DNA of 64,000 nucleotides from Seiridium cupressi. Taxonomy: Eukaryota > Ascomycota > Sordariomycetes > Amphisphaeriales > Sporocadaceae. The DNA is taken from the NCBI GenBank assembly GCA_036674765.1, contig JARVKI010000041.1:248001-312000 (forward strand), read 5' to 3'. A model generated the notes under the pieces. That model searched no databases. It worked only from the letters and a program-made list of their open reading frames with translations, and was not told where the DNA came from. Shown here in pieces: positions 45,306 through 55,729 of the stretch (position 1 is the stretch's first letter; every line of letters starts with the position of its first letter). Made by a program: the position numbers and the translations under genes.

Positions 45306-48003
45306 ATGACCGTCAAAGGCAATGGTTCCGGCCCAAGCATGGCACCAAACCCCTCTGCAGGTGCCGCGCCACCAGCATACACACCCGTCGCGGGTGCACC
45401 GCCGCCAACAGGACCTCCACAGCAACTATCCGAGAAAGAGCTGGCCGAACTGAACGCAGCATTCTCTTCGCTGAAGCTGCCGGATGTCACGACCAAGGTG
45501 GACGAGGACACATGTCTTGCCCACCTCAAGTTGCTCTCGACCTTCAACAACTTGAAGGAAGATGTAGGCTACACAGATGGACTGTGGGGGCTCTTTGACT
45601 CAAGGGCTGCTCAAGAAAACGATGCTAGCCCCGATCCTGGTGCTACGCTGTCGAAATTGCGGGAGAAGCGCTGGGCCATCTATGTAGCGAGGGCTGTTGA
45701 CCGTTATGAGGCTTGGTGGAACTCCTTCAGCTCCGACCCTTTATCAATGGATGACATGAAAGCCGATTCAACAAGATATGGGGAGTTTGTCAACTCAGAA
45801 ACCTCCCTGAACTGGACCGCTCAGATGTTGCCACCACTAGGTACGTGCTCATATAGCCGAACGCTATGTGTCTACTAACAGCGATAAGATGTTCTCATGG
45901 TCTGGCACGCTCATATGCTCAACCCACGTGATTACCTCGAAGATTGTATTCGTGTAGGTAGGAGGGAGTTCTGGACGGGAGGAATTCCATGGAAGCTAGT
46001 CAACGAAGCCATCGATACAAGCTTCGACTATAAAGCCTCTATCGACTGCCCAGCTATTTGGAAAGCAGCCACCGGCCGGGAATGGGATAACGCTGAGGAT
46101 CCGCTGACAAAAAGCCTCAAGTGCCCGAGCTGCTCCAAGCCTCACGAAATCCCTTGGACTACTTGTGGCCAGCCCGAAGACTCAAAAGGGCCTCGAGCAG
46201 GTCTTGTAGGCAACGGTTACGGCGATGGCGAGTTCAGCTTCCCATGCAGCAGCTGTAACACAACTATCAATCGGGAGTACCTCGAAGTTGTCAAATTTGT
46301 CAACGATGTCAAGGCATTGCTAGCAAAGAACCAACCGATGCCAGGAACCATCCTCTATTACCGGACTGGCATGCCGGAGAAGCTTATGCTGAATCTCCAG
46401 GACAGCTTGCGGCTCGAGCAGACCTTTCCCAATCGGCTGATCCAGAACTATCTAAGAAGCGAGTTGCTCGAGTTGATTCAGCCCGGCCGTCATTTGCTAC
46501 CTATCACAATGGAGACTGTCCGAAACATGATCGAAGAAGCGATCAAAGACCAGAATGTCGTCAAGAAGGTCGACGGCGTTGCAGGAGTCGCATCGGTCAG
46601 TCGCTACAGACTTTCGAAGCGTTCGAGGGTTCCGATCAGAAAGATGATGGCCCATTATTGGGGCAATTTTAGCCCGTTTGCACTCGAGCTGGGTGGTGCC
46701 GTGCTGAGACAAGGCATATTTGTTGAGAAAATGCACAAAGTTAGTATCGACGCAACGTACTGGGAGGCCCATACTGACATGTCCCCTAGATTGATTGGCT
46801 TCACAGTCCGGCCGCTCGTGATACGATGCGGAGACTTATCGTCAAGTACCAGCGATTCGTTCAGATCATGGCTACCAATAACGACAAAGTGGTTGTTCCC
46901 ACTCTGGACGTAGACTTGGCGTGGCATACCCACCAATTGAGCCCCCGAGCCTATTTGGCCTTCACTTTCGCCAAGACACAGAAGTTTATCGACCACGATG
47001 ACAAGATTAACGAGGACAAACTTGCTGCGTCGTTCGAGTGGACTAGCAAGACGTACCAGGAAGACTTTGGCGAAGTGTACAGCGAGTGTACCTGCTGGTA
47101 TTGTGAGAGTGTGCGCGCTTCCCACGTCAGTTCCATTGGCAGGGTTCTTGGTGTTTCGAAGAACGAAAAGAGTAAGTAGCCAATAGAGCGTGATGTGTCA
47201 TAATGGTCAATCTACTGACGTTTTTAGTTGTCAACGAGTTCCACGATTCCGGCCGAGCAAATCTTTGTCCCGCAGATGCCTCAGCGCACATTTCCGCCCA
47301 TAACGCAGTCAAATACTTCGATGAAGATAGTCGACGAGCTGTTGCTTACAAAGCTATGCATGATGCTCAGCTCGCAAGAATGGAAGAGAATTACAAAAAG
47401 GCACAGAAACGGGCAGAGAAGAAGGGCCGGAAGCTCCCACCTCGAGATGAGTATTATTATTACTGGGGGTACCCTTATATGATGTATGGTCCCTGGGTTT
47501 ACCCGATATACTGGACTCCAGGCTTCTATTACTGCGACCCAGGCATGGCGGTGGCCGGGTCCGGGTATACAGGTGCTTGTGCAGCTGGAACCTGTGGCGG
47601 AGCTGCAGGGGCTGGTGCATGTGCTGGTGCTACTTCTGGTAAGTCTTTTCTTGGGTCCTTTGTTTTGGTATGATTATGTTTCGGAAGTAAACCGATCTTG
47701 GGACACGTTTCCGTGTTCATGTTTATCGTCTACAGACGTGAGTTGCTAACATTGTCTTGTCACAGGAGGATGCGGAGGCTCGGGTGGCTGCGGTGCTGGT
47801 GCTGCGGTAAGTTGTCTCTCATCTGGTTTTTTAGGTCCCTTGCTGACGAAACTGCAGTGTTCCGGAGGAGCAGCGGCGTGCGGCGGCGGTGGTGGATGCG
47901 GAGGAGGCGGCGGTGGTGGAGGTGTAAGTTCAACTTTATCTTGGTTTATGATAGTGCATAAAAGCTAACGAATGCATAGTGCGGCGGCGGTGGCGGCTGT
48001 TAA
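45306..48003 (+). CDS. GRDP-like protein (DUF1399) with Gly/Cys-rich C-terminal tail
   Basis: Glycine-rich-domain-containing protein of 769 residues, function not established. Seven exons: 45306-45840, 45889-46739, 46790-47171, 47228-47638, 47766-47806, 47858-47923, 47980-48003. After a Pro/Ala-rich N-terminus the GRDP-like core (about 120-600) has the characteristic VLMVWHAHMLNPRDY and, later, DVDLAWHTHQLSPRAY motifs (two W-H-x-H-x-L-x-P blocks). Between them lies a CPSCSKPHEIPW/CSSC zinc-ribbon-like Cys set. The third block has CTCWYC. The tail is Tyr-rich (YYYYWGYPYMMYGPW) and then almost only Gly, Ala and Cys. The last three exons are 41, 66 and 24 bases, each in frame with GTAAGT donors. 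The first ATG in frame at 45306 is taken as start; a GTG lies nine bases before. Confidence 0.88.
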
Positions 48004-48456
48004 TCGTAGAGACTGTGACGGTCTCGACTTTCAGCTGCTCATGCTGATTGCTTAAGAGGACTCTTCCTGGTGTGCATTGATCCGTGGTTCGATGGCCTGT
48101 GGCTTTCCCTTGATAGTTTTCCTAGCAATTGATTTCGAGATATCCATTGTGCTTGTCTACAATAATCTCATCTCACTGTGCAAGCTTTGGTCTGATCTCG
48201 AATACTAAGAATGATCTTATCCTATGTTATACATACCTAACCGTTTCCTCCAAGTGCCCTCTACAGTCTTCAAAGAACCGACATTTAGCTCAGACAATGA
48301 ATGTGTTTGTGTATTTCTCGGTCACGCTTCTCGCCATGTAAACTACCTTATAAGCTTTTGCCAAGTCCTCAAGCACTCTGGCGCCGAGACTATTTCCCCA
48401 CAATCTGCAGGAACGCGCCAGGTCGATGACGCATCTTCCTTGGCATTGAGAAAATC
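48004..48456. other. Intergenic between GRDP-like gene and decayed TUDOR gene
   Basis: 3' flank of the GRDP-like gene and any remnant promoter. No gene recognised. Confidence 0.5.
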
Positions 48457-49168
48457 ATGGTCGAGACAGACAAGAGTACGGGGAAGGTCGAGGAGAGCTC
48501 CCATGACATTGAAGAGAGTACGGAAGAACTGCCCGAGAATGACGAAGAGTATGGAGAAGACAGTGGCGATGATGCCGTGGCCGGAAAGGAGCATGGGGGA
48601 AGTGAGAGTGAGGGCGGGGATAAATTTGAAGCAGATGACGAGGACAAAGACGAGGAGTGAAACGACAAAACCGATGATGAAGCGCAATATGAACATGATG
48701 GAAAGGAGGAAGACGGAGGGGCCGAGGACGCTGGCAGTGACCAAGATGGCGAGGAGGAGCAGTCCAACCAGGATGAGGATGACGAGCAGAAAGGAGCCAA
48801 ACGCGAGCCCACACCAAACTCCCAGTCTGGTTCTTTGAAGAAGCAGAGGACTAGCAAGTTTTCCAATATCGATACCTCCGAGCCCAATGGTGCAGCCGCC
48901 GAGGGCAAGGTGGGCACGAAACACGATGAACCGCGGGACCCCAAGTCACGGGGCTCGGCTAATCGTCTGCCTAAGAAGGGCCAACAGGTTCACTAGAAAG
49001 CGCTGCTGGGATACGTAGATGGAAAGGTGGTCGAGATTATTGACTGGAAATCAAAAGGTTGAAGGGAAAAACGTCAAGGCTACCGCTGAGGATCCCAGTA
49101 TTGTACTGGAGAGCAACAAGAGTGGGAAGATATGCGTGCATAAGCCCGAAGCTGTATATTTTGACTAA
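48457..49168 (+). pseudogene. Decayed TUDOR-type (DUF2945/Hva1) protein gene
   Basis: A continuous acidic Asp/Glu/Lys-rich frame starts at the ATG at 48457. It is interrupted by TGA at 48658-48660 and by TAG at 48994-48996, yet stays protein-like between and after them. Just after the TAG comes KALLGYVDGKVVEII, and one frame over (a one-base shift near an A run at about 49052-49056) the end reads KVEGKNVKATAEDPSIVLE, SGKICVHKPEAVYF and a stop at 49166-49168. Known relatives carry a Trp where the TAG stands (TGG to TAG is one G-to-A change), an inner-strand V-D-G-x-V-V-E and a terminal GKxxVHKPEAVYF. So this is a nearly complete DUF2945 (Hva1 TUDOR) gene with two nonsense changes and one frameshift. 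The family probably has a chromatin- or nucleic-acid-related fold; its function is unclear. The hydrophobic frames on the opposite strand are shadows of the acidic region. Confidence 0.72.
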
Positions 49169-49874
49169 GTAGTTATATGGGAGTGTTAGCTTTGGTTGGA
49201 ACTCTTTATAATCTGGAAAAACAGTAATGATACGTGCGGTGTCGAGGATGAACATGTAATTCAATCACTGGTTCTTTTGATGGTGCGAAAACCTTGACGG
49301 AGATACCCTTGGTAAAAATGGAGATTTGGATAAGAGGCTATGAGTATCCCAGATTGTGGCTTTATCACGCGATGTGGCGCAAACAAGATAGGTTCTGCCT
49401 ATCATGTTCATGGGTTCAGAAGCACACATGTCCATGCGTAGTTGTGGTAGGAGATGACTCAGCCTTGCACGCGGACCTTGACAGATATTCGACTCTAGGG
49501 CGAGACTCGGCATGGACGCTCTTCTGAATCTGAATTAGACAAGAAGTGATAAGCTGGTGTTGAAAGATGTTATATAGCAAGGTTTTCATGTAGCGGTACT
49601 GTTTCTAATGAGAGCCAGCATCACTTGAACATTTGAAAGCCATTTAAGGAGCGAATACTATATATTATGAGTCCACTAATTGGCGATGAGCTCACAGCTC
49701 CACACATCACAGCTCCCACCAAAGTATCATCGCCAAAGAAGGAAAGAATGTAAACTCAGTCCCCGGTACACCCCAATCAATCGCTTAGGTCTAGATAGAT
49801 CTGAAGCAGCCCAAGAGAACACCTCGAGATCCTATTTCATCCTTAAAGAGAGTAGATGCCTAGTGAAAATCGCC
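49169..49874. other. Intergenic, no recognised gene
   Basis: Short frames only. The right end is the 3' flank of the precursor-peptide gene. Confidence 0.5.
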
Positions 49875-50312
49875 TCATTTCTTCTTGTCAGTGGCATCGC
49901 CTTCGCTGTCAGTAAGGAGCGTCGAAGCCCAGTAGAGTGGGGTGTCTCGTTTTTTCTCATCCTTCTCTCCGTCAGTGAGAAGGGTGGAAGCCCAGTAGAG
50001 CGGAGTATCTCGTTTCTCCTTGACAGCAGCATCATCTGCGCCATCGGTCAGAAGCGTTGAAGCCCAGTAGAGCGGAATGTCTCGTTTCTTCTTATCATCC
50101 TTGCCGTCAGCGAGAAGGGTGGAAGCCCAATAGAGCTCCGCACGCTCCTTGATAGAGGCAGGGTCGATTGAGCCCTCCGCGCCACCCTGATCCATTGTTA
50201 GCAACGGGGAAGGGGGTTCTGGTGTCAGTGAGTAGCTCACGGTAACAGGGGCAGCTATTCCAAGGGCAGAGCAAAAGCTCAAGATGACAGTGACAGCTGA
50301 CTTGGCAATCAT
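49875..50312 (-). CDS. Kex2-processed repeat precursor of a putative dikaritin-type RiPP
   Basis: Small secretory precursor, 145 residues, one exon. A signal peptide (1-21, MIAKSAVTVILSFCSALGIAA) is followed by a Pro/Ser/Gly-rich leader (22-57). Four repeats follow with the core LYWASTLL at 60-67, 81-88, 105-112 and 126-133, spaced 21, 24 and 21 residues. Each core is followed by an acidic stretch (A/T-D-G/S...) and basic sites: KKKR at 74-77, KEKR at 98-101, KKR at 120-122; the first core is preceded by KER and the last followed by KKK. Cores 2-4 begin D-I/T-P after the Lys-Arg. Kex2 cleavage would release near-identical peptides, as in UstA, PhomA and related precursors. There is no Cys in the repeats, unlike most alpha-type pheromones of filamentous ascomycetes. 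A UstYa-type gene lies 2 kb away on the same strand. The product and its activity are unknown; some members of this class are mycotoxins. Confidence 0.85.
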   Translation of the reverse strand: MIAKSAVTVILSFCSALGIAAPVTVSYSLTPEPPSPLLTMDQGGAEGSIDPASIKERAELYWASTLLADGKDDKKKRDIPLYWASTLLTDGADDAAVKEKRDTPLYWASTLLTDGEKDEKKRDTPLYWASTLLTDSEGDATDKKK

Positions 50313-52318
50313 GATAGCGATTTATGACTTGGTAGTGTCAAGAAGGCTTTAGGCAGTTAAAAAGTGGCAATTCTGATGGCAATGGCAAGTGACTAGAAAT
50401 GAGGTGCTCTGTAGTCCAAGTCAAGCACAGGAATTGATAAGATTGAGGAAGGTTTTTATAATATTCTACGGAGCATACAGAGGCTCTACATAGATGGAGT
50501 ATCGCCTGCTGAACCACGAGCCTCTGGCTGAGAGGGCTCACGGAACCGGCATACCCTCTCCTTACTCGGCGATGTGATTGTCGCTTTCCAATGTGCTCAT
50601 CAACGGTGGCTTACGCTACATTGCACGCAAGCAGGAGCAAACATCCCGTTCAGCACACCGCCGTAGATGTTGCCCCTTCACCATGCAGATACAATGGGTT
50701 GTCTTAGACTGGTCGGCTTTCTGCTTTTGACTTCTTGCATGAAGCCTAGAAGTCCAATCACAGCGCTCCTAAGCACGTATCGAGTCTCCATCACATAATC
50801 TAAGCAGCCAGAACGGACTATGTCGCCTTACAAAAATACTTTGCATTTTCTGTGGCACTAGTCAAGTCGATCACAAGATCAATGATTAATTAGCAAATAA
50901 CTAAGTCATAATCTACTGAGAAACAATGCTGTCTGTCCATCAAGCCGTAGCCTTCGAGCCCGATGTCAACGATTGCCACATAGGAATTACAATAAGGCTT
51001 AGATAGTACAACAGATCGCAGCCAGTGGAATGCAGAGATCATGAAATTTTGTGTGGAGCACGCTAAATACTTCCCGTGTTAAGAATCAGGTCATCTCTCC
51101 GTAGTTATTCTAACTAGTGTATAAGCCTATGAAACGCTAGATTATGAGACATGATTGACTCTTGATTAGTATTAAGACAGTATCATGACAATTGTGGGAA
51201 CTGTGGTCGCGTATAACGGTCCGGTGCAAGTCCACGTTGTATGGCTCCTTGAACTAATTCAACAGAAATACCTTGCAGATTGATCGCGGCCGAAATAGAG
51301 GCTTGATTTCCTGCAGGACCGGGCAACCTAGCATCGAATCCTGACGCCTCAGATTCCTATTGGCCCATGCCCGAAAGCACTTCATCACGCATATGGCCAG
51401 CCAAGCGGGCGCGTGGATAGCCTGTGCTGGCCGGCCATGAAGCGGAAGCCAGCTGGAGCTAATCGGATTTATTTTTAGAGATTTGGGGATACAGTTCGAC
51501 AACGAAGACTTCAGCTGGATTTAGCAGCTTCTACCTCTACAGATGTTGAAGGCAGTCTTCTGTTGTATGCTCTTAATGCATACGATCACTTCATATGATC
51601 GACTACTTCTTCGATCCTTTTCCAGATTTTCCGCTGATTTTCCGACGATTACGCCCAAAGCGCTGAAGTGTGGTCCACATTGTTCGGCCGTGTACTAGGT
51701 GGTGTCACTTTATTGCGCAATGTTTGCTCTGAATCAGTGAGTGGGCCGAGTATTCGGAGCTTGAAAAGCGGACCGGTGCAACTTTATACAATTCAGACCC
51801 GAAGGGGTTGAGGGTCGGGGAACTCTGGCTGACACAAGCTGATGACAGGCCCAAGCAAGTTGCTTCTTCTAAGCAAACAATCTGATTTCGGTGGACATCA
51901 GCGAGGATGTTAGTGGAGCTCATTGAGCACATCTTGCGGTGATCGAATGTCCGAGAGATGCCCTGGGCTGGAAAATGGCACGGGTACGTGGACGTCGCTG
52001 AAACCACCCGTATGCACGGTATTTCTGCAAAACCATGCTTTTCCATGCCAAGTCTTGTATCACCGTCAATTTACCGGGCATAATTGCCAACTAGTGCTAG
52101 TGCATTGAATAAGCGCTGATTGGGTACCACTAGTCTGGATATACTACGATTGGGTGTGTCAGTGTACTATGATAGCCTTGCTGGCAGAAAAGCATTGTCG
52201 TGCAAACACAATGGACATGGATGCAAGTTGCAATTTTCAATTCGTATCACAACAAAAGTTCGGACCCACTATACACATCCAAGAGGCAAAGCGCCGCATG
52301 CTAGCAAAAGGGTCTGCT
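50313..52318. other. Two-kilobase gap between precursor and UstYa genes
   Basis: Nothing recognised. Frames up to 113 codons (51705-52046, minus) do not resemble tailoring enzymes. It holds the promoter of the precursor gene and the 3' flank of the UstYa gene; a tRNA or another cluster gene is not seen. Confidence 0.45.
50454..50460 (-). promoter_or_regulatory. TATA-box candidate of the precursor-peptide gene
   Basis: TATAAAA on the minus strand, about 140 bases before the ATG at 50312. Confidence 0.45.
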
Positions 52319-53525
52319 TCACAATATGTGGTCATCATCCTGGTCACCCCCACTCAGATGATTCGGGTTCTCCTCTCCAAACAGCTCATAATACCGATCT
52401 GGAGCTGGTAACTGCGTGACCCCTTTGGGTTTAGACATGACTTTCTTGTACTTGTCCATGTCTAGTGAGACCTGCTTCCTGAACTCGGTCAGGCCGTCAA
52501 AATCGATGCACTGGCGGTTGATACTCATATCTGGCCAGGGCAGGTCCTGCGTTTCTACCCCTAGTGGAAAGGGAAAGACAAATATGTTAGCTTCTTACTT
52601 CCATCGTCAAATAGTAGACTCCCGCCGCTTCCAATACAGCCAGCTTCTTCGAGTGACGCGTTGATTCCGCCGACAGAAGATACCAGAGTACTGGCTACCT
52701 TGAAAGTGCAAAGAATACTGTACTTACAATGCAAGGTCATCAGATTAACGTTGCCACTGCATTGGATAGCCTGGAAGAGAATGTCTGCGCAGTGGTTGAT
52801 ATGCATTTCGCGCAACTTGAGTGTATGCGCTCGACCTTGGGAGACGTTGTAGTAGTTACCATAGGCGATCTTGCGAAGGCTGTTTAGACAGTGAAGCTGG
52901 TGGTAAACATCAAAAACTGCACCGTATGCGTTGTCACCCAGGCCCCAAATATGGTCTTCGAGCTTGATGGCGGTATCGGGATCTTTTCCAAGCTTTACGA
53001 TAGTCTCTTTGGTGACTGGCATGACACGGAGTAGCTCGTATTCCCACCAGAGCTCATCGGCCTCGTCATTCGGCTGGTGGCGCGCGATTGAGGGACTTCT
53101 GGGTGGGAACAGCGTGCCGTTAATCGTCGCTACATGCGGCTGCAAATCAACCATATCGTGTATAGGAGCTGTTGTTTTACATCAGTGGATGATCGGGGGA
53201 TGGTGCTGTTGGCCTGGTCGTTTTATGGCGACTTGAGTTTTCGGAAGGACTTACACCAAGAAGATGTTCGTCTCAGATCAGGGTTCAGGGTTTTGGATTG
53301 ATGAGAGGGACCAACAGATATTGTTAAGAAAATAAGCGAAGTGACGAGAATGAGACAGTTGATGGCCGTGAGTATGAAATACCACCGAACGGATCTTGGT
53401 GTGCGCTCATCTGACTGCGTCGGTAACAAGGTCTCCGTTTCGATGTCAGGTTCGGTGCCAGGGAGCGTCGACGTCTCCATGGACCCCCTGATGAGCGAGT
53501 ACTTGGACTCAGATACGTGATCCAT
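52319..53525 (-). CDS. UstYa-family (DUF3328) oxidase, putative RiPP cyclase
   Basis: Membrane-anchored protein of 317 residues. Exons (minus strand): 53255-53525, 52728-53168, 52319-52560; introns of 86 and 167 bases with GTAAGT donors. An N-terminal cytosolic tail leads to one membrane helix (about 48-70) and a lumenal domain. The two HxxHC motifs that define the family are present: HQLHC at 180-184 and HINHC at 213-217, 28 residues apart. The end carries LMTLHW across the last junction and PWPDMSINRQCIDFDGLTEF, also usual for UstYa proteins. In the ustiloxin, asperipin and related pathways such proteins oxidatively link side chains of Kex2-released peptides; acting on the precursor at 49875-50312 is an inference from proximity. 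N-glycosylation sites (NGT, NVS) lie in the lumenal part. Confidence 0.9.
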
Positions 53526-54282
53526 GACGTTTGCAAGAATGGAACGTAGGCAAAGAACTGAGAGTATCTGAATGACTTGCGGAAGATGATAGTTGAGATG
53601 TTCTGAGTAGGAAATCTGTTCTTGGAGACTGACAAGGAGAGTTGATCCATAGCCATAATGCGTTGTGCCCAATCAGGATCAGAACCATCAAAGTCGGGGC
53701 TATGAACCAGAACGGTATTAGTTACACCGCCAGATTCATCACCTGGTGGCTGAAAATCGGTGTTGAACCATAAAATACATACCGTTCGCTACACACCTTA
53801 ATGACAAGTCAGTTAGTGCCGATCGGGGCCACTCGGGCATGCTACAAGCCGGGCATACCCTTGCGCATGTGCTGCTGCATGATGTGGTTGAGGCCGCGGA
53901 GTGAGTAAACATGATCCCTGCAACATGAGATGTCTAGACAACAGATATTTTGTGGCGCTGATAAAAGACCATGTGTCTGAAGCGAGGCCGTCATTCTTGA
54001 TTTCCCCTCTCCGAATCACTTAAGATCCCCGTAGTAGCACGCAGACACATGACTCGATTTCTGTGCCACTGGGATCAACCAATTAAGTGACTGTCCATTC
54101 TTGGCTCAAAGTGAGCCTGCTAGTGCTAGGTATAACCTCAAGCCTAAACGATATCATAGCTTAGATAGCGAGTAATTTTGCTGGTACTAACGAAGAAATA
54201 ACGTTGTCTTAGTATGTAGTGGTGAAGAAAGAGGAAGGAAGACTCGAGGATATTCTCATTTACAATCTTCCCTTGCTTCATG
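53526..54282. other. Intergenic, no recognised gene
   Basis: Promoter of the UstYa gene and 3' flank of the monooxygenase. No gene recognised. Confidence 0.5.
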
Positions 54283-55729
54283 CTAAGCAAAAAACCTGTT
54301 TCCTGGCCGTCTGAGTCCCAAATGATCCCTGAGTGTCTGGCCATCATAATCCTTCCTGAAAATGCCCCTCTTCTGCAACTCGGGAACTAGCCGTTCAGCT
54401 ACATCATCTAACCCCTGGGGTAGATAGGGAAAGACGACATTGAAGCCGTCCGAGCCCTCCTCCATGAGCCACCTTTCCATCTCATCTGCGACGGTCTCGA
54501 CCGTTCCCACGAAAGCAAGACCAGAATATCCTCCGTAGCGCTGAGCCAACTGTCGCACCGTCAACCCCTCTGCTGCTGCAAGTTTCAGCACACCCTCTCG
54601 AACTGACTTGCTTGCGTTTGTCTCGGGGATGTCCGTCGGTAAAGGAGCGTCTGGGTCGAACTTCGATGCATCTGTGCCTAGCGAGATCGACAGAGACGCG
54701 ATGGAGCTATCGTAACTGACTAGACTATCTAGTTTCAACCTTTTCGCCTGTGCGTCTTCTGCAGTATCCCCAATGACTACGAACGCTGCGGGGAGCAATT
54801 TGATCTGCCCGGGATCTCTGCCCGCGGCTTTCGCTCTGGACTTGACGTCGGCGTAGAACGCCTTGCCTGCCTCCAGATCCTTGGGCGCACAAAACACAAC
54901 CTCAGAGGTTTCCGCCGCCAGTTGTCTTCCGGGCTCTGACTGCCCAGCCTGAACAATTACGGGCCAGCCCTCTGTGTCAAATTGGGATTAGTCATTGCTA
55001 TTACGGCAAATCATCCCGGTCCTGCAACGGGGTATATTGCAAGAACAAGCCAGACGATGTACGACAGGTGCCAAGAAATTACCCACGCGGCGGTCGTGCG
55101 ATATTCAACGGACCTCTAACCTGAAGGTCAGGGCCTTTATGGTCTAGCACGTGTATCCGCTCAGGATCAACGTATATGCCACTCTCTAGGTCCCGGATGA
55201 ATGCATCATCTGCGAAGCTATCCCACAGCCCCGTGACGACATCGTAGAACTCACGGGCGCGAGCGTATCGCTCCCCATGCTCCGCATGCTCATCGAGACC
55301 AAAGTTCCGCGCCGCATCTGGGTTGGCCGTAGTGACAATGTTCCAGCCTGCCCTGCCACCGGAGATGTGATCCAGGCTAGCAAATCTTCTAGCAATATGG
55401 TATGGTTGATCATATGTTGTGGAAGCAGTGGCGACCAACCCGATCTTACTTGTCACGGCTGCCAGTGCAGAGAGCAGCGTGAACGGCTCGAAGGATGTCA
55501 CGGTGTGGCTGCGCTTAAGTGCCTCTACTGGCATGTTGAGAACTGCCAGGTGGTCCGCCATGAAGAAGGCGTCGAATTTGGCGGCTTCTAGTTTCTGTGC
55601 GAACGAGACTATGTGGCCGAAGTTGAAGTTGGCATCCGGGTATGAGCCTGGATATCGCCAAGCGCCCGTGTGCAGGCTCACAGGCCGCATGAAAGCGCCG
55701 AGGTGGAGCTGTTTCTTCTTTTCAGCCAT
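54283..55729 (-). CDS. Luciferase-like flavin-dependent monooxygenase (NtaA/SnaA/DszA type)
   Basis: FMNH2-dependent monooxygenase with a TIM-barrel luciferase-like fold, 443 residues. Exons (minus strand): 55087-55729 and 54283-54971; 115-base intron with a GTGGGT donor. The junction restores RPPQGWPVIVQAGQSEPGR, a conserved segment of the family. The start at 55729 gives the typical beginning MAEKKKQLHLGAFMRP; a further in-frame ATG at 55840 would add 37 residues. Visible motifs: FDAFFMADHLA, TSKIGLVATASTTYDQPYHIARRFASLDH, SGGRAGWNIVTT and the C-terminal GTVETVADEMERW...GFNVVFPYLP. Bacterial and fungal relatives oxidise nitrilotriacetate, sulfur heterocycles or alkanesulfonates with a separate reductase. 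It is next to the UstYa gene on the same strand, but the class is common in catabolic settings, so membership in the RiPP locus is open. Confidence 0.88.

Noticed and set aside
48343..48944. Two long hydrophobic or Ser-rich frames on the minus strand (184 and 193 codons)
   Set aside because: They are the antisense of an acidic Asp/Glu/Lys-rich frame on the plus strand, where GAN/AAN codons produce Leu/Ile/Val/Phe or Ser runs in reverse. The plus-strand reading has a recognisable DUF2945 end.
49680..50060. 126-codon plus-strand frame with repeats
   Set aside because: Its repeats are the antisense of the LYWASTLL repeats; the minus strand has the signal peptide, Kex2 sites and TATA box.
49875..50312. 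Alpha-type mating pheromone precursor
   Set aside because: The layout is similar (signal peptide, KR-separated repeats), but the repeats lack the Trp-Cys...Cys pattern usual in filamentous ascomycete alpha pheromones, and a UstYa gene is adjacent. Kept as an alternative with low weight.
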